From contig NZ_VIQO01000011.1 in assembly GCF_007483665.1 (NCBI RefSeq), positions 62,001 to 126,000 on the forward strand: DNA of 64,000 nucleotides. Reading direction: 5' to 3'. Of this stretch, positions 1-7,821 are shown in pieces. Under the pieces are notes generated by a model, which worked only from the letters and a program-made list of their open reading frames with translations, searched no databases and was not told where the DNA came from. The stretch's first letter is position 1. Each line of letters opens with the position of its first letter. This stretch comes from Catellatospora sichuanensis. GTDB lineage: Bacteria > Actinomycetota > Actinomycetes > Mycobacteriales > Micromonosporaceae. Position numbers and translations under genes: made by a program.

Positions 1-830
1 CAGGGGAAGCGCCGACCGTCGGGCACCAGGCCGCCACGGGTCAGTTCGGGCTGCCGCGGCGGCCGCTGCCGCCAGGCGTGCAAGAGCCAGGACCCGGCCG
101 CGGCGACCAGCTCACCCGCCGTGCCGACGCCGTCCAGGCTCACCTCGACCGGGCAGAGCTCGCCACGGGCGTCCGCCCGGCCGGGCAACCGCACCGCGAG
201 CGCCTGGCGTCGGTGGCCGGTGTAGCGCGCCAGCACCACCGCGAACGCGGCCAGCAGCCGGGTCGCGGCGTCGGCGCCGCCGAGCGCGGCATCGGCCACC
301 GGTAGCGCGGACCTGGTCACCGGGAGCGGGCTCGGGCGTCGGACGTCGGTCGGCAGTTCGATGATCTGCGGCAGGCCTGCGGGCCACGTGTGCCACCGCG
401 TGCCGCCGTCCGCTGCCGACGGTGTGTCGGCCGCGCACGGCGTGCCCGGCGTCGGCGGCCCGGTCGGGTCGAGACCGGCGAGGTGGTCCACGGTCGCGCG
501 CAGCACCCGGTCGGCCGTCGTACGGTCGAAGCGTGTGGCGATCACCAGGACGCCGTCGCCCTGGTCGGTACGCAGCAGCCGGACGGACACGTCGGCGGCG
601 GCAGGCGGCCTGGCCTGCCGGCACGCCTCGGCCTCCCGACGGCCGAGTTCTGCGAGTTGCGTCCGGTCCCCGCCGACGTCGAGGTCGGCGATCCGCAGCG
701 CCCCGGCGGGCGGCAACCCCAGGGCGGCGAGCCGGGCGGGCAGTCCGTCGAGCGCCCCGAGCACCGTCCCGGTCACCATCGCCACCCGGGTGCGGACGAA
801 GTGGAAGTCGTCCCCGGTGGGCTCAGACAT
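1..830 (-). CDS. Condensation-domain-like NRPS protein, C-terminus beyond window
   Basis: The ATG overlaps the stop of the PCP-TE gene by eight bases, so the two are translationally coupled. About 276 residues are visible. The motif IIELPTDVRRP followed by LLAAFAVVLARYTGHRRQAL matches the middle of NRPS condensation (C) domains. The place where HHxxxDG should sit reads roughly TRFDRTTADR, with no His pair, so the domain is probably degenerate or non-catalytic. Adenylation or other domains may follow outside the window. It is the last visible gene of the minus-strand biosynthetic operon. Assignment to the C-domain superfamily is an inference from motif order and could not be tested by a profile search. 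Confidence 0.6.
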   Translation of the reverse strand, partial: MSEPTGDDFHFVRTRVAMVTGTVLGALDGLPARLAALGLPPAGALRIADLDVGGDRTQLAELGRREAEACRQARPPAAADVSVRLLRTDQGDGVLVIATRFDRTTADRVLRATVDHLAGLDPTGPPTPGTPCAADTPSAADGGTRWHTWPAGLPQIIELPTDVRRPSPLPVTRSALPVADAALGGADAATRLLAAFAVVLARYTGHRRQALAVRLPGRADARGELCPVEVSLDGVGTAGELVAAAGSWLLHAWRQRPPRQPELTRGGLVPDGRRFP

Positions 831-1863
831 CCCGGCTCAGCTCCTCGTCGTACGAGCTGAACAGCGCCGCCAAGGTCTCGATCACCTCGGGCCGGCCCAC
901 GTCGGAGGCGGCCAGCCCGTCAACCGGCTGGGCGTGGAAGCGCGGCGGGTTCAGCGCGCGCCACTGCTGCAGGCCGACCTCGTCCTCGTCACCTGCGGTG
1001 TAGACGACGGCCAGCGGGACGGCCACGGTGCGGGGCTGGTACTGAGCTGCCGCGTGCCAGTTGTGGACGTACACCATGACCCGGGCGGCGAACTCGTCGA
1101 ACGTCGCCTCCACGATCCGAGGGCTGCCCACCACCTGCTCGAACAGCTGACGGATCTGCTCCTGCGCGCGGGCGTCGGACGCCTCGCCGAGCTGCGGCAG
1201 GCCCGCCATCCGCCGGATGTCGTCGAGGCGGTGCTGCAGCCGCTGCGCGACGGTCAGCTGTTCCGGCTGGAAGCTGCCGTTCAGCAGGGTCACCGAGGCC
1301 GCTTGCAGGCCGTGCGCGCCGGCCCGGGCGGCCATCTCGATGGAGGCCAGGCCGCCGACACAGGAGCCGACGAGGTGCACCGGACCGGTGACGCCCTCCG
1401 CGGCCAGCGCGGCGAGCAGATGGTCGGCGATCTCCGGCATGGTCTGCAGCGGCGCGGCCTCCGCGTACGATCCGCGGGACACCAGCCCGATCACGGGTCT
1501 GCCCAGCCGTTCGTCGGCCAGCGCGCTGATCCAGCCGAGGGTTCCCGACGTGCCCGGGGCGAGGACCATCGGCACGCCGCCGGCCGGGCCGGCGTGCAGG
1601 CGGTACGCGTAGCGCTCGCGCCAGCCGTCGTCGGCTGACCTGAGCTGACGGGCGATGCCGGCGATGGTGGGGGTCTCGAACACCACGCGCAGCGGGACCT
1701 TGCGGCCCACCGCTTCGCGCAGGTGCGCCATCAGCGCCGAGGCGTCCAGCGACGTGTATCCCAGTGCGAAGAAGTCGTCGTCGACGGAGGCCGGCACCCG
1801 GCCCACGGCATTGCGCCAGGCCGAGGCCACCAGCCCTTCCACCGCGTCACGTGCCCCGCTCAT
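823..1863 (-). CDS. Carrier protein-thioesterase didomain (PCP-TE) with Cys nucleophile
   Basis: 346 residues. The ATG was chosen because GGGAGAGGAG lies just upstream; the longer reading frame has no such site. Residues 1-75 are a peptidyl or acyl carrier domain; the phosphopantetheine Ser is about residue 38 in FFALGYTSLDA. Residues 95-340 are an alpha/beta-hydrolase thioesterase. Its nucleophile elbow is VGSCVGG, so Cys about 168 replaces the usual Ser of GHSxGG. The C-terminal stretch that normally carries the catalytic His reads VDGLAASDV, without an evident His. It probably loads and releases an amino acid or short peptide made with the adjacent condensation-like protein. It lies 34 bases downstream of the epimerase gene. 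Confidence 0.85.
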   Translation of the reverse strand: MSGARDAVEGLVASAWRNAVGRVPASVDDDFFALGYTSLDASALMAHLREAVGRKVPLRVVFETPTIAGIARQLRSADDGWRERYAYRLHAGPAGGVPMVLAPGTSGTLGWISALADERLGRPVIGLVSRGSYAEAAPLQTMPEIADHLLAALAAEGVTGPVHLVGSCVGGLASIEMAARAGAHGLQAASVTLLNGSFQPEQLTVAQRLQHRLDDIRRMAGLPQLGEASDARAQEQIRQLFEQVVGSPRIVEATFDEFAARVMVYVHNWHAAAQYQPRTVAVPLAVVYTAGDEDEVGLQQWRALNPPRFHAQPVDGLAASDVGRPEVIETLAALFSSYDEELSRDV

Positions 1864-1897
1864 CGGTCGTGCTCCTCTCCCTGGCCGGCCCGGCTGT

Positions 1898-2965
1898 TCA
1901 TCTGGTCCACCGATCTGCGTTCGCCTCGTGGATCTCGACGAGGATCTGTCGGAGCGAGGTGCCGATGCCCCAGTGCGGGAAGTGCTCCATGAACTTGCGG
2001 TTGTTGGTGATCCACCATCTGCGGTCGCCTTCACGCTGTCCCTGCGCGAAGCTGACCTGCATCTCCAGCCCGGTGATGTCCTGCGCGAGCGCGATCACCT
2101 CGAGCACCGAGCAGGAGTTGGCCCGGCTGCCGCCCAGGTTGTAGGCCTCGCCCGGGCGCGGATCCGCGATCACCGCGTCGAACGCGGCCAGCAGGTCGGA
2201 GGTGTGCAGGGCGTCGCGGACCTGCTTGCCGCCGAATCCCTTGACGACGTAGGGGCGGCCCTCCATCAGCGACCGCAGGACGAAGCCGGGCATGCCGTGC
2301 TGCATGGTCGCGGCCAGTTCCGGCCCGCACACCAGGCCGCTGCGCAGCACCGCCGTGCGCAGGCCGTAGTACCGGCCGAACTCCTGCGCCAGCACGTCGG
2401 CGGAGAGCTTGCTCACCCCGAACAGGGTGTGCTTCGTGTGGTCGATTGGCGCCGTCTCCGGGGTGCCCTCGTAGTAGGGGTGCTCCGGCGGGAGGTCCCA
2501 GCGGCTCTCGCGTTCGACGAACGGCAGCGCGTTGACGTGGTCGCCGTACACGGTCGAGCTGCTGCAGTGGATCACCACGGCTTCCGGGCAGTGCAGACGC
2601 GCGTTGTCGAGCACGTTGAGCGTGCCCACGGCGTTGATGTCGAAGTCGGTGCGGGGGTCTTCACCGGCCCAGTTGTGGCTGGGTTGCGCCGCGGCGTGGA
2701 CCACGACGGTGACCTCGGCGCCGTAGCGCTGGAAGAGCCGGTCGAGGGTGCCCCGGTCCCGCACGTCGACCTGGCAGTGTGTGTACGCGCTGCCGAGGTC
2801 GCGTTCGAGCTTGACCAGGTTGGGGCGGACGGAGCCGTCCGCGCCGAAGAACGTCTCGCGCATGCAGTTGTCGATGCCGACCACGTGCATGCCGCGGGCG
2901 GCGAAGTGACGTGCGGCGGCGGAGCCGACCAGGCCCGCCGCGCCGGTGACGACGGCGACGCTCAT
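1898..2965 (-). CDS. NAD-dependent sugar-nucleotide epimerase/dehydratase (extended SDR)
   Basis: 355 residues. ATGA overlap with the upstream fusion gene fixes the start and indicates coupling. The N-terminal Rossmann motif TGAAGLVGSAA binds NAD. The segment HTLFGVSKLSADVL occupies the active-site position; Phe about 182 replaces the usual Tyr of YxxxK while Lys about 186 is kept, as in part of the CDP-tyvelose 2-epimerase-like group. HCSSSTVYGD supplies the Ser region. It should epimerise or dehydrate a nucleotide-activated sugar, plausibly the one produced by the neighbouring nucleotidyltransferase. The substrate cannot be read from sequence. Confidence 0.88.
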   Translation of the reverse strand: MSVAVVTGAAGLVGSAAARHFAARGMHVVGIDNCMRETFFGADGSVRPNLVKLERDLGSAYTHCQVDVRDRGTLDRLFQRYGAEVTVVVHAAAQPSHNWAGEDPRTDFDINAVGTLNVLDNARLHCPEAVVIHCSSSTVYGDHVNALPFVERESRWDLPPEHPYYEGTPETAPIDHTKHTLFGVSKLSADVLAQEFGRYYGLRTAVLRSGLVCGPELAATMQHGMPGFVLRSLMEGRPYVVKGFGGKQVRDALHTSDLLAAFDAVIADPRPGEAYNLGGSRANSCSVLEVIALAQDITGLEMQVSFAQGQREGDRRWWITNNRKFMEHFPHWGIGTSLRQILVEIHEANADRWTR

Positions 2966-4161
2966 CGGGTCACCGCCGCGTCCTGCGCGACCGCGACCGT
3001 CGACTCGGCCCACACCCGTGCCTGCTCGAGGCTGACCGCCGTGTTGACGTTGTGCGCACCGGCCACGCCGAACGTGGCCACCGCCGTCCCGGCGGCGATG
3101 CGGCCCGCCACGAACCGCGTGAACGACAGGCCCTGCTCGATCGCCGCCGGCATCTGTGCGACTTCGGCGGGCGTCCAGTGCCACAACCCGCAGGCCATCA
3201 AGGCGGTCGGCTCGATGTCGCGCCCGAAGCGCCGCACGCTGCCCCGATCGTCCACGCCGACCCACTGGATCGGGTAGTCCCAGCGCGCGGGCGGCGCGGC
3301 GGTCGCGAAGGCGAAGCCGGCGTCGGCGGGCAGCCGCCCGCAGAACTCCACGAACCGGCCGACACCGCCGGGCTGCACGAAGGAGTCGCCCTCCACCACG
3401 GTCACGGCCGTGCCCGCGGCGCTCGCGACGGCGTGCACGTCCCGCAGGTATCCGGTGGGCGAGGAGAACTCCACCGCGACGCCGAACTCGCGGCACAGCG
3501 CCTCGGCGCCGGCATCGGCCTCGCGCAGCACCACGCTGGTGCGGGCCAGCGCGTCGGCGCCGGCGAGGTCGCGCAGCAGCCACCACAGGATCGGCCGCCC
3601 GGCGATCAGCTCCATCGTCTTGTGCGTGGTCGCGGCGACCGGCGCGAGCCGCGAGCCCAGGCCCTTGGCGAGCACGACCACCGGGGTGTTCGCCGTCCGG
3701 GCGGCCCTGTCGCCGCGGCGCTCCGACTCCTCGATGGAGGCGATCCGGGCGATCTTCGGGATGGACCGGGCGGAGTCGAACCGGTGGCCGACCCAGCTGC
3801 GTACGAGCGAGCGGGCCCGCTCGGACGGGGTGAGGTTCGCGGCGAGGGCGAGCACGTTCGCGTCGGAGTGGCGGCGTGCCTTCTCCACGCTGTACTCGTC
3901 GGTGCACCGGGCGGCCCGGATGCCGGGGAACTTGTTCGCCACGATGCTCATGCCCAGGCCGGTGCCGCACACCAGCACCACCGACGCGTAGCCGCCGCCG
4001 TTGAAGGCGGTGCAGGCCGCCGCCGCCAGGTCGGGATAGTCGTGGCGGCCGGAGCCTTCCACGAGCACCGTCTCGTAGCCGTGGGCGCCGAGTTCCTCGA
4101 CGATCGCTTCGGACAGCGGCGCGCCGAGTCCGTCGTATCCCAGCAGAATCCGCGCCGTCAT
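2962..4161 (-). CDS. Fusion of RpiB/LacAB-type isomerase and sugar nucleotidyltransferase
   Basis: 399 residues with ATGA overlaps at both ends. Residues 1-145 are a ribose-5-phosphate isomerase B-like domain: CGTGLGMSIVANK carries the catalytic Cys about 65, and EKARRHSDANVLAL carries His about 98. The usual N-terminal DHAG motif is altered to YDGLGA. Residues 158-385 are a GT-A nucleotidyltransferase: VVVLAKGLGSRLAP is the nucleotide-binding signature and HKTMEL supplies the Lys of the PKPL-type motif. One polypeptide could therefore isomerise a sugar phosphate and activate it as an NDP-sugar. Both halves look intact. The fusion is unusual. Neighbours suggest the product feeds the epimerase. 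Confidence 0.85.
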   Translation of the reverse strand: MTARILLGYDGLGAPLSEAIVEELGAHGYETVLVEGSGRHDYPDLAAAACTAFNGGGYASVVLVCGTGLGMSIVANKFPGIRAARCTDEYSVEKARRHSDANVLALAANLTPSERARSLVRSWVGHRFDSARSIPKIARIASIEESERRGDRAARTANTPVVVLAKGLGSRLAPVAATTHKTMELIAGRPILWWLLRDLAGADALARTSVVLREADAGAEALCREFGVAVEFSSPTGYLRDVHAVASAAGTAVTVVEGDSFVQPGGVGRFVEFCGRLPADAGFAFATAAPPARWDYPIQWVGVDDRGSVRRFGRDIEPTALMACGLWHWTPAEVAQMPAAIEQGLSFTRFVAGRIAAGTAVATFGVAGAHNVNTAVSLEQARVWAESTVAVAQDAAVTR

Positions 4162-5123
4162 GCGGTCAGCTCCTGTTCTTCGGTGGTCGAGGTGGTCGAT
4201 GGGGCCGCACCGAACCGATGCCAGCGGGCGTGTGTCTCACCGGCGCGGAAAGTGCGCAGGCGGTGTTCGAACTCCGGCCTGACGTGCGGGTTCGCCTCCA
4301 GCAGCGACACCACGGAACTCACCACCTTCAGCTCGCGCAGCCGGTGGAACATCGGGAACCCGGGCCAGTCCCGCACGTCGCTGCCGTACGCCTGCGCGAA
4401 CTCCAGTTGCGCGGCGGTCCCGCCCTCGAAGTGGTAGGACCCGGTGGCGACCGGGATGAGGTCCCATACCAGGGGGCCGACGGCGATCCGGTCGAAGTCG
4501 CACAGGATCGGGCCCTCGGCGCCGACGATGACGTTGTCGACGTTCGCGTCACCGTGGATCAGGCCATGCGGGACGTCGTCGGACAGCGCCAGCACGGCCG
4601 GCTCCAGCTCGTCGCATTCGTCGAGCAGGAAGCGACGGTCGTCGTCGGTGAGGCCGACCGCGTCGCGTACACGTTTGCGCACGTCCTCGACCGGGTCCCA
4701 CCGCGGAAGGTGGTCCGGCGGGCGCATGGCGTGCAGCCGGCGCAGCAACCGGGCGAGGTCGGCCGCGGTGCCCTGCCGCACCGGCGGCACGTAGTCCCAC
4801 AGCGAGGCCAGCGCGCCGGGGGCCGCGACCGGGTTCTGCAGGCCCTGCTTGAGCCGGACCGCCGGGTATCCGTTGTCGGCCAGCCAGGTGGCGACGCGGA
4901 CGACCTTGTGGACGTTCGCGGCCAGCGACGGTGATCCGGCCACCCGGGCCACCACCCCGGCGTTCGGCAGCAGGAAGGTGGCGTTGTTGTAGAACTTGAC
5001 CAGTTGGGCGTGGTCGGCGTCGATGCCCGCCGCGGCGGCGATCGCCTGCAGGGCGGTGTGCGCGTCCGACTCGAGCGTGGCACCGGGCGACACCGGCGCC
5101 GCGGCGGACAGGGAGATGGTCAC
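4158..5123 (-). CDS. APH-fold phosphotransferase (aminoglycoside phosphotransferase/choline kinase family)
   Basis: 321 residues from a GTG one base after the upstream HIT gene stop; the TGA overlaps the next ATG. The catalytic Brenner motif HGLIHGDANVDN (about 187-197) and the metal-binding ILCDFDR (about 207-212) are present, while the N-lobe is short. Family members phosphorylate hydroxyl groups on sugars, aminoglycosides or small alcohols with ATP. In this operon the likely job is to make the sugar phosphate used by the RpiB-nucleotidyltransferase fusion, or to phosphorylate a pathway intermediate for self-protection. Which applies is not decidable here. Confidence 0.85.
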   Translation of the reverse strand: MTISLSAAAPVSPGATLESDAHTALQAIAAAAGIDADHAQLVKFYNNATFLLPNAGVVARVAGSPSLAANVHKVVRVATWLADNGYPAVRLKQGLQNPVAAPGALASLWDYVPPVRQGTAADLARLLRRLHAMRPPDHLPRWDPVEDVRKRVRDAVGLTDDDRRFLLDECDELEPAVLALSDDVPHGLIHGDANVDNVIVGAEGPILCDFDRIAVGPLVWDLIPVATGSYHFEGGTAAQLEFAQAYGSDVRDWPGFPMFHRLRELKVVSSVVSLLEANPHVRPEFEHRLRTFRAGETHARWHRFGAAPSTTSTTEEQELTA

Positions 5124-5124
5124 G

Positions 5125-5607
5125 TCAGACCGCCGTCATCGCGCTGCGGGCCGGGTCTGCCGCCACGAACCCGCGGTATCGGGCCGCGATCGCCGCCAGC
5201 TCGGCCAGGGGTGTGGCGGGCACGTCCGCGATGGACGACCACTTGCGTGCCGGGGTCTGCGACCGCGGCTCCACGCGCCAGTGCAGGTGGTCGATCGGCT
5301 CACCGCCGGGAGCACCTACGTACTGCGAAATATGGTAATAATTGCCTGCGGCGCTCGACATGGTCGCATCCACCATGAGCCGGACCATCAGATAGAGCTC
5401 GGTCGCCTCGTCGTCGGTGAGGTCAGCCGGGTCGAAGACGTGGCGCTTGGGCACCACGAGGGTGGTGCCCATGTGCTGCTGCCGCGACGGCACCAGCGCG
5501 ACGGCGTGCGTCGTGGACGCCACGACCGGCCAGTCGGTCTCACGTCCGGTCACCTTCGCGCACACCGCGCATGGATCGGACAACCGGGTTCGGTACTGGA
5601 AAGACAC
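5125..5607 (-). CDS. HIT-family protein with altered histidine triad
   Basis: 160 residues. DPCAVC near the N-terminus is a Zn-type CxxC as in many HIT hydrolases. VVPKRHVFDPADLTDDEA is typical of the fold. The triad reads DHLHWRVEPR: the first two His, including the usual nucleophile in the middle, are kept, but the third is Arg. HIT enzymes hydrolyse or transfer nucleotides through a nucleotidyl-His intermediate. The change suggests altered chemistry, for example transferase activity as in GalT-like proteins, or reduced activity. It lies 24 bases downstream of a second HIT gene with an intact triad. Confidence 0.8.
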   Translation of the reverse strand: MSFQYRTRLSDPCAVCAKVTGRETDWPVVASTTHAVALVPSRQQHMGTTLVVPKRHVFDPADLTDDEATELYLMVRLMVDATMSSAAGNYYHISQYVGAPGGEPIDHLHWRVEPRSQTPARKWSSIADVPATPLAELAAIAARYRGFVAADPARSAMTAV

Positions 5608-5631
5608 AAGACACCTGTTCTCAGGGAAGGG

Positions 5632-6075
5632 TCAGCCGGCGGATCGGACGGCGAGGCCGGACGGCACGAATTCCAGGATCTGGCGTGCGATCTCCCACCG
5701 CTGCTCGACCGAGGGCAGTGGAAGGTCCTCACTGGCGACGAAGGAGTATTCGGCGTCGACATAACGCGGGCAGACGTGAGTGTGCACGTGGTTGAACCGC
5801 GCCTCGGGCATCCGGCCGCCCTGCCAGACGTTGATGCCGTCCGGCCGGTACGCCTGGGTCAGCACCTCTGCCATCCGCTGCACCAGGCGGAAGTGGTCCG
5901 TCGCCTCATCGGCGGTCAGCTCGGCGATCGTGCTGGTGTGGCGCCGGGGCACCACGAGCAGCGCACCGTGCGAGCGCTGATGGTTGGCCAGCGCGGCGAT
6001 CGTGTGATCCGACTCCGCCACCGGAATCCAGAACTCCTTGCCCAGCGCACGCAGGCAGAGAACGCACTCATCCAT
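5632..6075 (-). CDS. HIT-family nucleotide hydrolase/transferase
   Basis: 147 residues. First gene of the minus-strand biosynthetic operon. A GGGGGAG ribosome site precedes the ATG. CVLC at residues 4-7 is a likely Zn pair, ALLVVPRRH is the core strand, and NHVHTHVCPR is a canonical HxHxH triad with the catalytic middle His. It should cleave or transfer a nucleoside monophosphate from a dinucleotide, nucleotidyl sugar or nucleoside phosphoramidate. Two consecutive HIT genes next to NDP-sugar and carrier-protein genes suggest that a nucleotide-linked intermediate is processed in the pathway. Confidence 0.9.
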   Translation of the reverse strand: MDECVLCLRALGKEFWIPVAESDHTIAALANHQRSHGALLVVPRRHTSTIAELTADEATDHFRLVQRMAEVLTQAYRPDGINVWQGGRMPEARFNHVHTHVCPRYVDAEYSFVASEDLPLPSVEQRWEIARQILEFVPSGLAVRSAG

Positions 6076-6198
6076 GGGACTCCCCCGTCAGTCGAATGTC
6101 GCGATGCCGTCGGTCGAGGACGGCCATCGCATGCCGGACACGGCATCCGCATTGGTCCTGAGCAGGATTGATGCCGTCGGTTGAGCACCGGCCCGCTG

Positions 6199-6228
6199 AG
6201 CCTAGGAGGTCTGGTCAACTTCAGTCAA
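6199..6228 (-). promoter_or_regulatory. Predicted promoter of the biosynthetic operon
   Basis: On the minus strand TTGACT and TAGGCT are separated by 18 bases, close to the sigma-70 consensus. The start point would lie about 115 bases before the first HIT gene. The TTGCC-N5-GGCAA palindrome sits immediately upstream. Confidence 0.5.
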
Positions 6229-6234
6229 GCCGTG

Positions 6235-6249
6235 TTGCCAAACAGGCAA
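6235..6249. promoter_or_regulatory. Operator-like inverted repeat TTGCC-N5-GGCAA
   Basis: A perfect 5-bp inverted repeat just upstream of the operon -35 box. Related half-sites recur at 6266-6286, 6410-6427 and 8093-8109. It is probably a binding site for the adjacent XRE-TPR regulator (inference). Confidence 0.45.
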
Positions 6250-6265
6250 ATCACGATGAGCGCCC

Positions 6266-6286
6266 TGGCAACACATGTGTTTGCCA
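6266..6286. promoter_or_regulatory. Operator-like inverted repeat TGGCAA-N9-TTGCCA
   Basis: Six-base arms flank a central CACATGTG palindrome. It lies 17 bases from the 6235 palindrome, between the divergent operon and regulator genes, and could serve either promoter. Confidence 0.45.
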
Positions 6287-6409
6287 CTGAGAACGGCACG
6301 AACCCTTCAGGAGATCGGCCGCGGTTCGGTCGACGAACGCGTCGCGGACCCGAGCGTTGCTGGTTCGAGGAAGACGCTCCGCACCTGCCGGGACACGCCG
6401 CTCGAAGGT

Positions 6410-6427
6410 TTGCCAATGTTTGACAAT
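6410..6427 (+). promoter_or_regulatory. Direct-repeat element TTGCCAA-N3-TTGACAAT before the regulator gene
   Basis: Two near-identical heptamers start 10 bases apart, one helical turn. The second contains a -35-like TTGACA, but no convincing -10 follows. The same element with a 2-base gap lies upstream of the small peptide gene on the other strand (8093-8109), suggesting shared control. Confidence 0.45.
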
Positions 6428-6477
6428 AGTGGCATGATTCGCGAAGTCGGCAGCGATTCGTAGGGGTGGTGTGGCCC

Positions 6478-7692
6478 GTGGAACAGCCGGAGTTCGGTGC
6501 GCACATCAGGAGCCTGCGGCAGGCCCGAGGCCTGTCCCAGGCAGAGGTCGCCGGATCAGGCATGTCCATCAGTTATCTGTCCCGGATCGAGTCCGGGGCA
6601 CGGCCGCCCACCGCCAAGACCGTCGACTACCTGAGTGAACGGCTCGGCGTCCCGGTCGCCACCCTCTCCAGCCCGCCCGCCAACCCGCTGCTGAAACTGA
6701 TCGCGTTGATCACCTCGGGCGACCTCGACGACGCGACCGTCGCCCGGCTGCGCGACGCCGTCGCCGATGACGACATCGAGCCCGAAGTGCGCTGGCAGGG
6801 CTACTGGCTGCTGGCGGACGCGCTGGCCCGGCGAGGGCTGCTCGCGCAGGAACGCGAGGTGTTGCGCTCCGTCGACGAACTCAGTGACACGATCAAGGTG
6901 CCGGAGCTCAGCGCCCGGGTGTGCACGCGGCTGGCCCGGTGCGAGCGCTCCCTGGGCAACGTCGCGGAGGCCCACCTGCTCGCCCAGCGCGCGCTGCAGA
7001 CGGCTCAGGACAACGCCTTGGCGGTGGCGGACATCGCCCGGCCACTCATGATCCTCATCTCCGCCGAAGCGGAACTCGGCCGGCTGCCGAAGGCCCGCGA
7101 ACTGGCCGACCGGCTCACCGAGCTCGTCGCCGGGACATCAGGCACGCTGCGGGTCGAGGCGCTCTGGACGACGGCGCAGGTCAGCATGCGCCAGGGCGAC
7201 ATCACGGCGGCCCGGCAGGCGATCGAGTCGGCATTGGATGCGCTGAGCAGCCACGACGATCTCATGCTCTGGCTTCGGGTTCGCCTTGCCGCGGCTTCGC
7301 TCTACCTGCAGGCGTCCCCGGCCGATCCGTACGCGGCCGCGCGCCGGCTCGACGAGGCCGAGCCTGCGGTGCAACTCATCGGCCAGCCGCTGCACGACGA
7401 GGAGTTCCGGCTGCTGCGGGCTGCCGTCGCGTTCGAGCGAGGTGACCTGCCCACCGCGCAGGTGCTCTGCGACCGGCTGGAAGACTCCCACGAGCACCTG
7501 ACCTTCCGCGATCAGATCCGGCTCGGTGTGCTCGCGAACCGGCTGCGCATCATGGCCGGCGACCGCGAGACCGGCATCGCCAACATCAGCGAGCTGGCCC
7601 AGCGCACCCAGGAAGCCATGAACATCGACCTGACCGCCGAGATCTGGCGCACCCTCGCCGAGACCCTGGCGGCCACGCCACCGACCCGGTAG
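6478..7692 (+). CDS. XRE-type HTH regulator with TPR domain (RRNPP-like)
   Basis: 404 residues from the GTG at 6478, preceded by AGGGG 11 bases upstream; an in-frame GTG at 6466 is an alternative. Residues 1-65 are an XRE/HTH_3 domain (HIRSLRQARGLSQAEVA, then ISYLSRIESGARPPT). The remaining 330 residues are alpha-helical with TPR-like units, for example AEAHLLAQRALQTAQDNA and LPKARELADRLTEL. This is the layout of peptide-responsive RRNPP regulators. It is divergent from the biosynthetic operon and convergent with a short exported peptide gene, so control of the operon by a processed peptide is plausible. Ligand binding is inferred from architecture only. Confidence 0.85.
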   Translation: MEQPEFGAHIRSLRQARGLSQAEVAGSGMSISYLSRIESGARPPTAKTVDYLSERLGVPVATLSSPPANPLLKLIALITSGDLDDATVARLRDAVADDDIEPEVRWQGYWLLADALARRGLLAQEREVLRSVDELSDTIKVPELSARVCTRLARCERSLGNVAEAHLLAQRALQTAQDNALAVADIARPLMILISAEAELGRLPKARELADRLTELVAGTSGTLRVEALWTTAQVSMRQGDITAARQAIESALDALSSHDDLMLWLRVRLAAASLYLQASPADPYAAARRLDEAEPAVQLIGQPLHDEEFRLLRAAVAFERGDLPTAQVLCDRLEDSHEHLTFRDQIRLGVLANRLRIMAGDRETGIANISELAQRTQEAMNIDLTAEIWRTLAETLAATPPTR

Positions 7693-7700
7693 ACAGCCGA

Positions 7701-7742
7701 GCGCGGGCCGGGCCGGCCACCTGCGGCCAGCCCGGCCCGCGC
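7701..7742. terminator. Bidirectional terminator between regulator and peptide genes
   Basis: GCGCGGGCCGGG and CCCGGCCCGCGC form a perfect 12-bp stem around an 18-base loop that contains a smaller hairpin. It lies between the convergent stops and has no U-tract, as is common in this GC range. Confidence 0.7.
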
Positions 7743-7821
7743 GGGGCCGTTGCGGCGACCGCCCCCGTGGCGGCGCCGTATACGGCGAGGTCAGACCGCG
7801 ATCACGCGGCCGGTACGCCGA

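Noticed and set aside
1898-3970. A 690-residue reading frame extending the epimerase far upstream
   Set aside because: The extra 335 residues are Arg-rich and overlap the RpiB-nucleotidyltransferase gene in another frame; the ATGA junction gives a better start.
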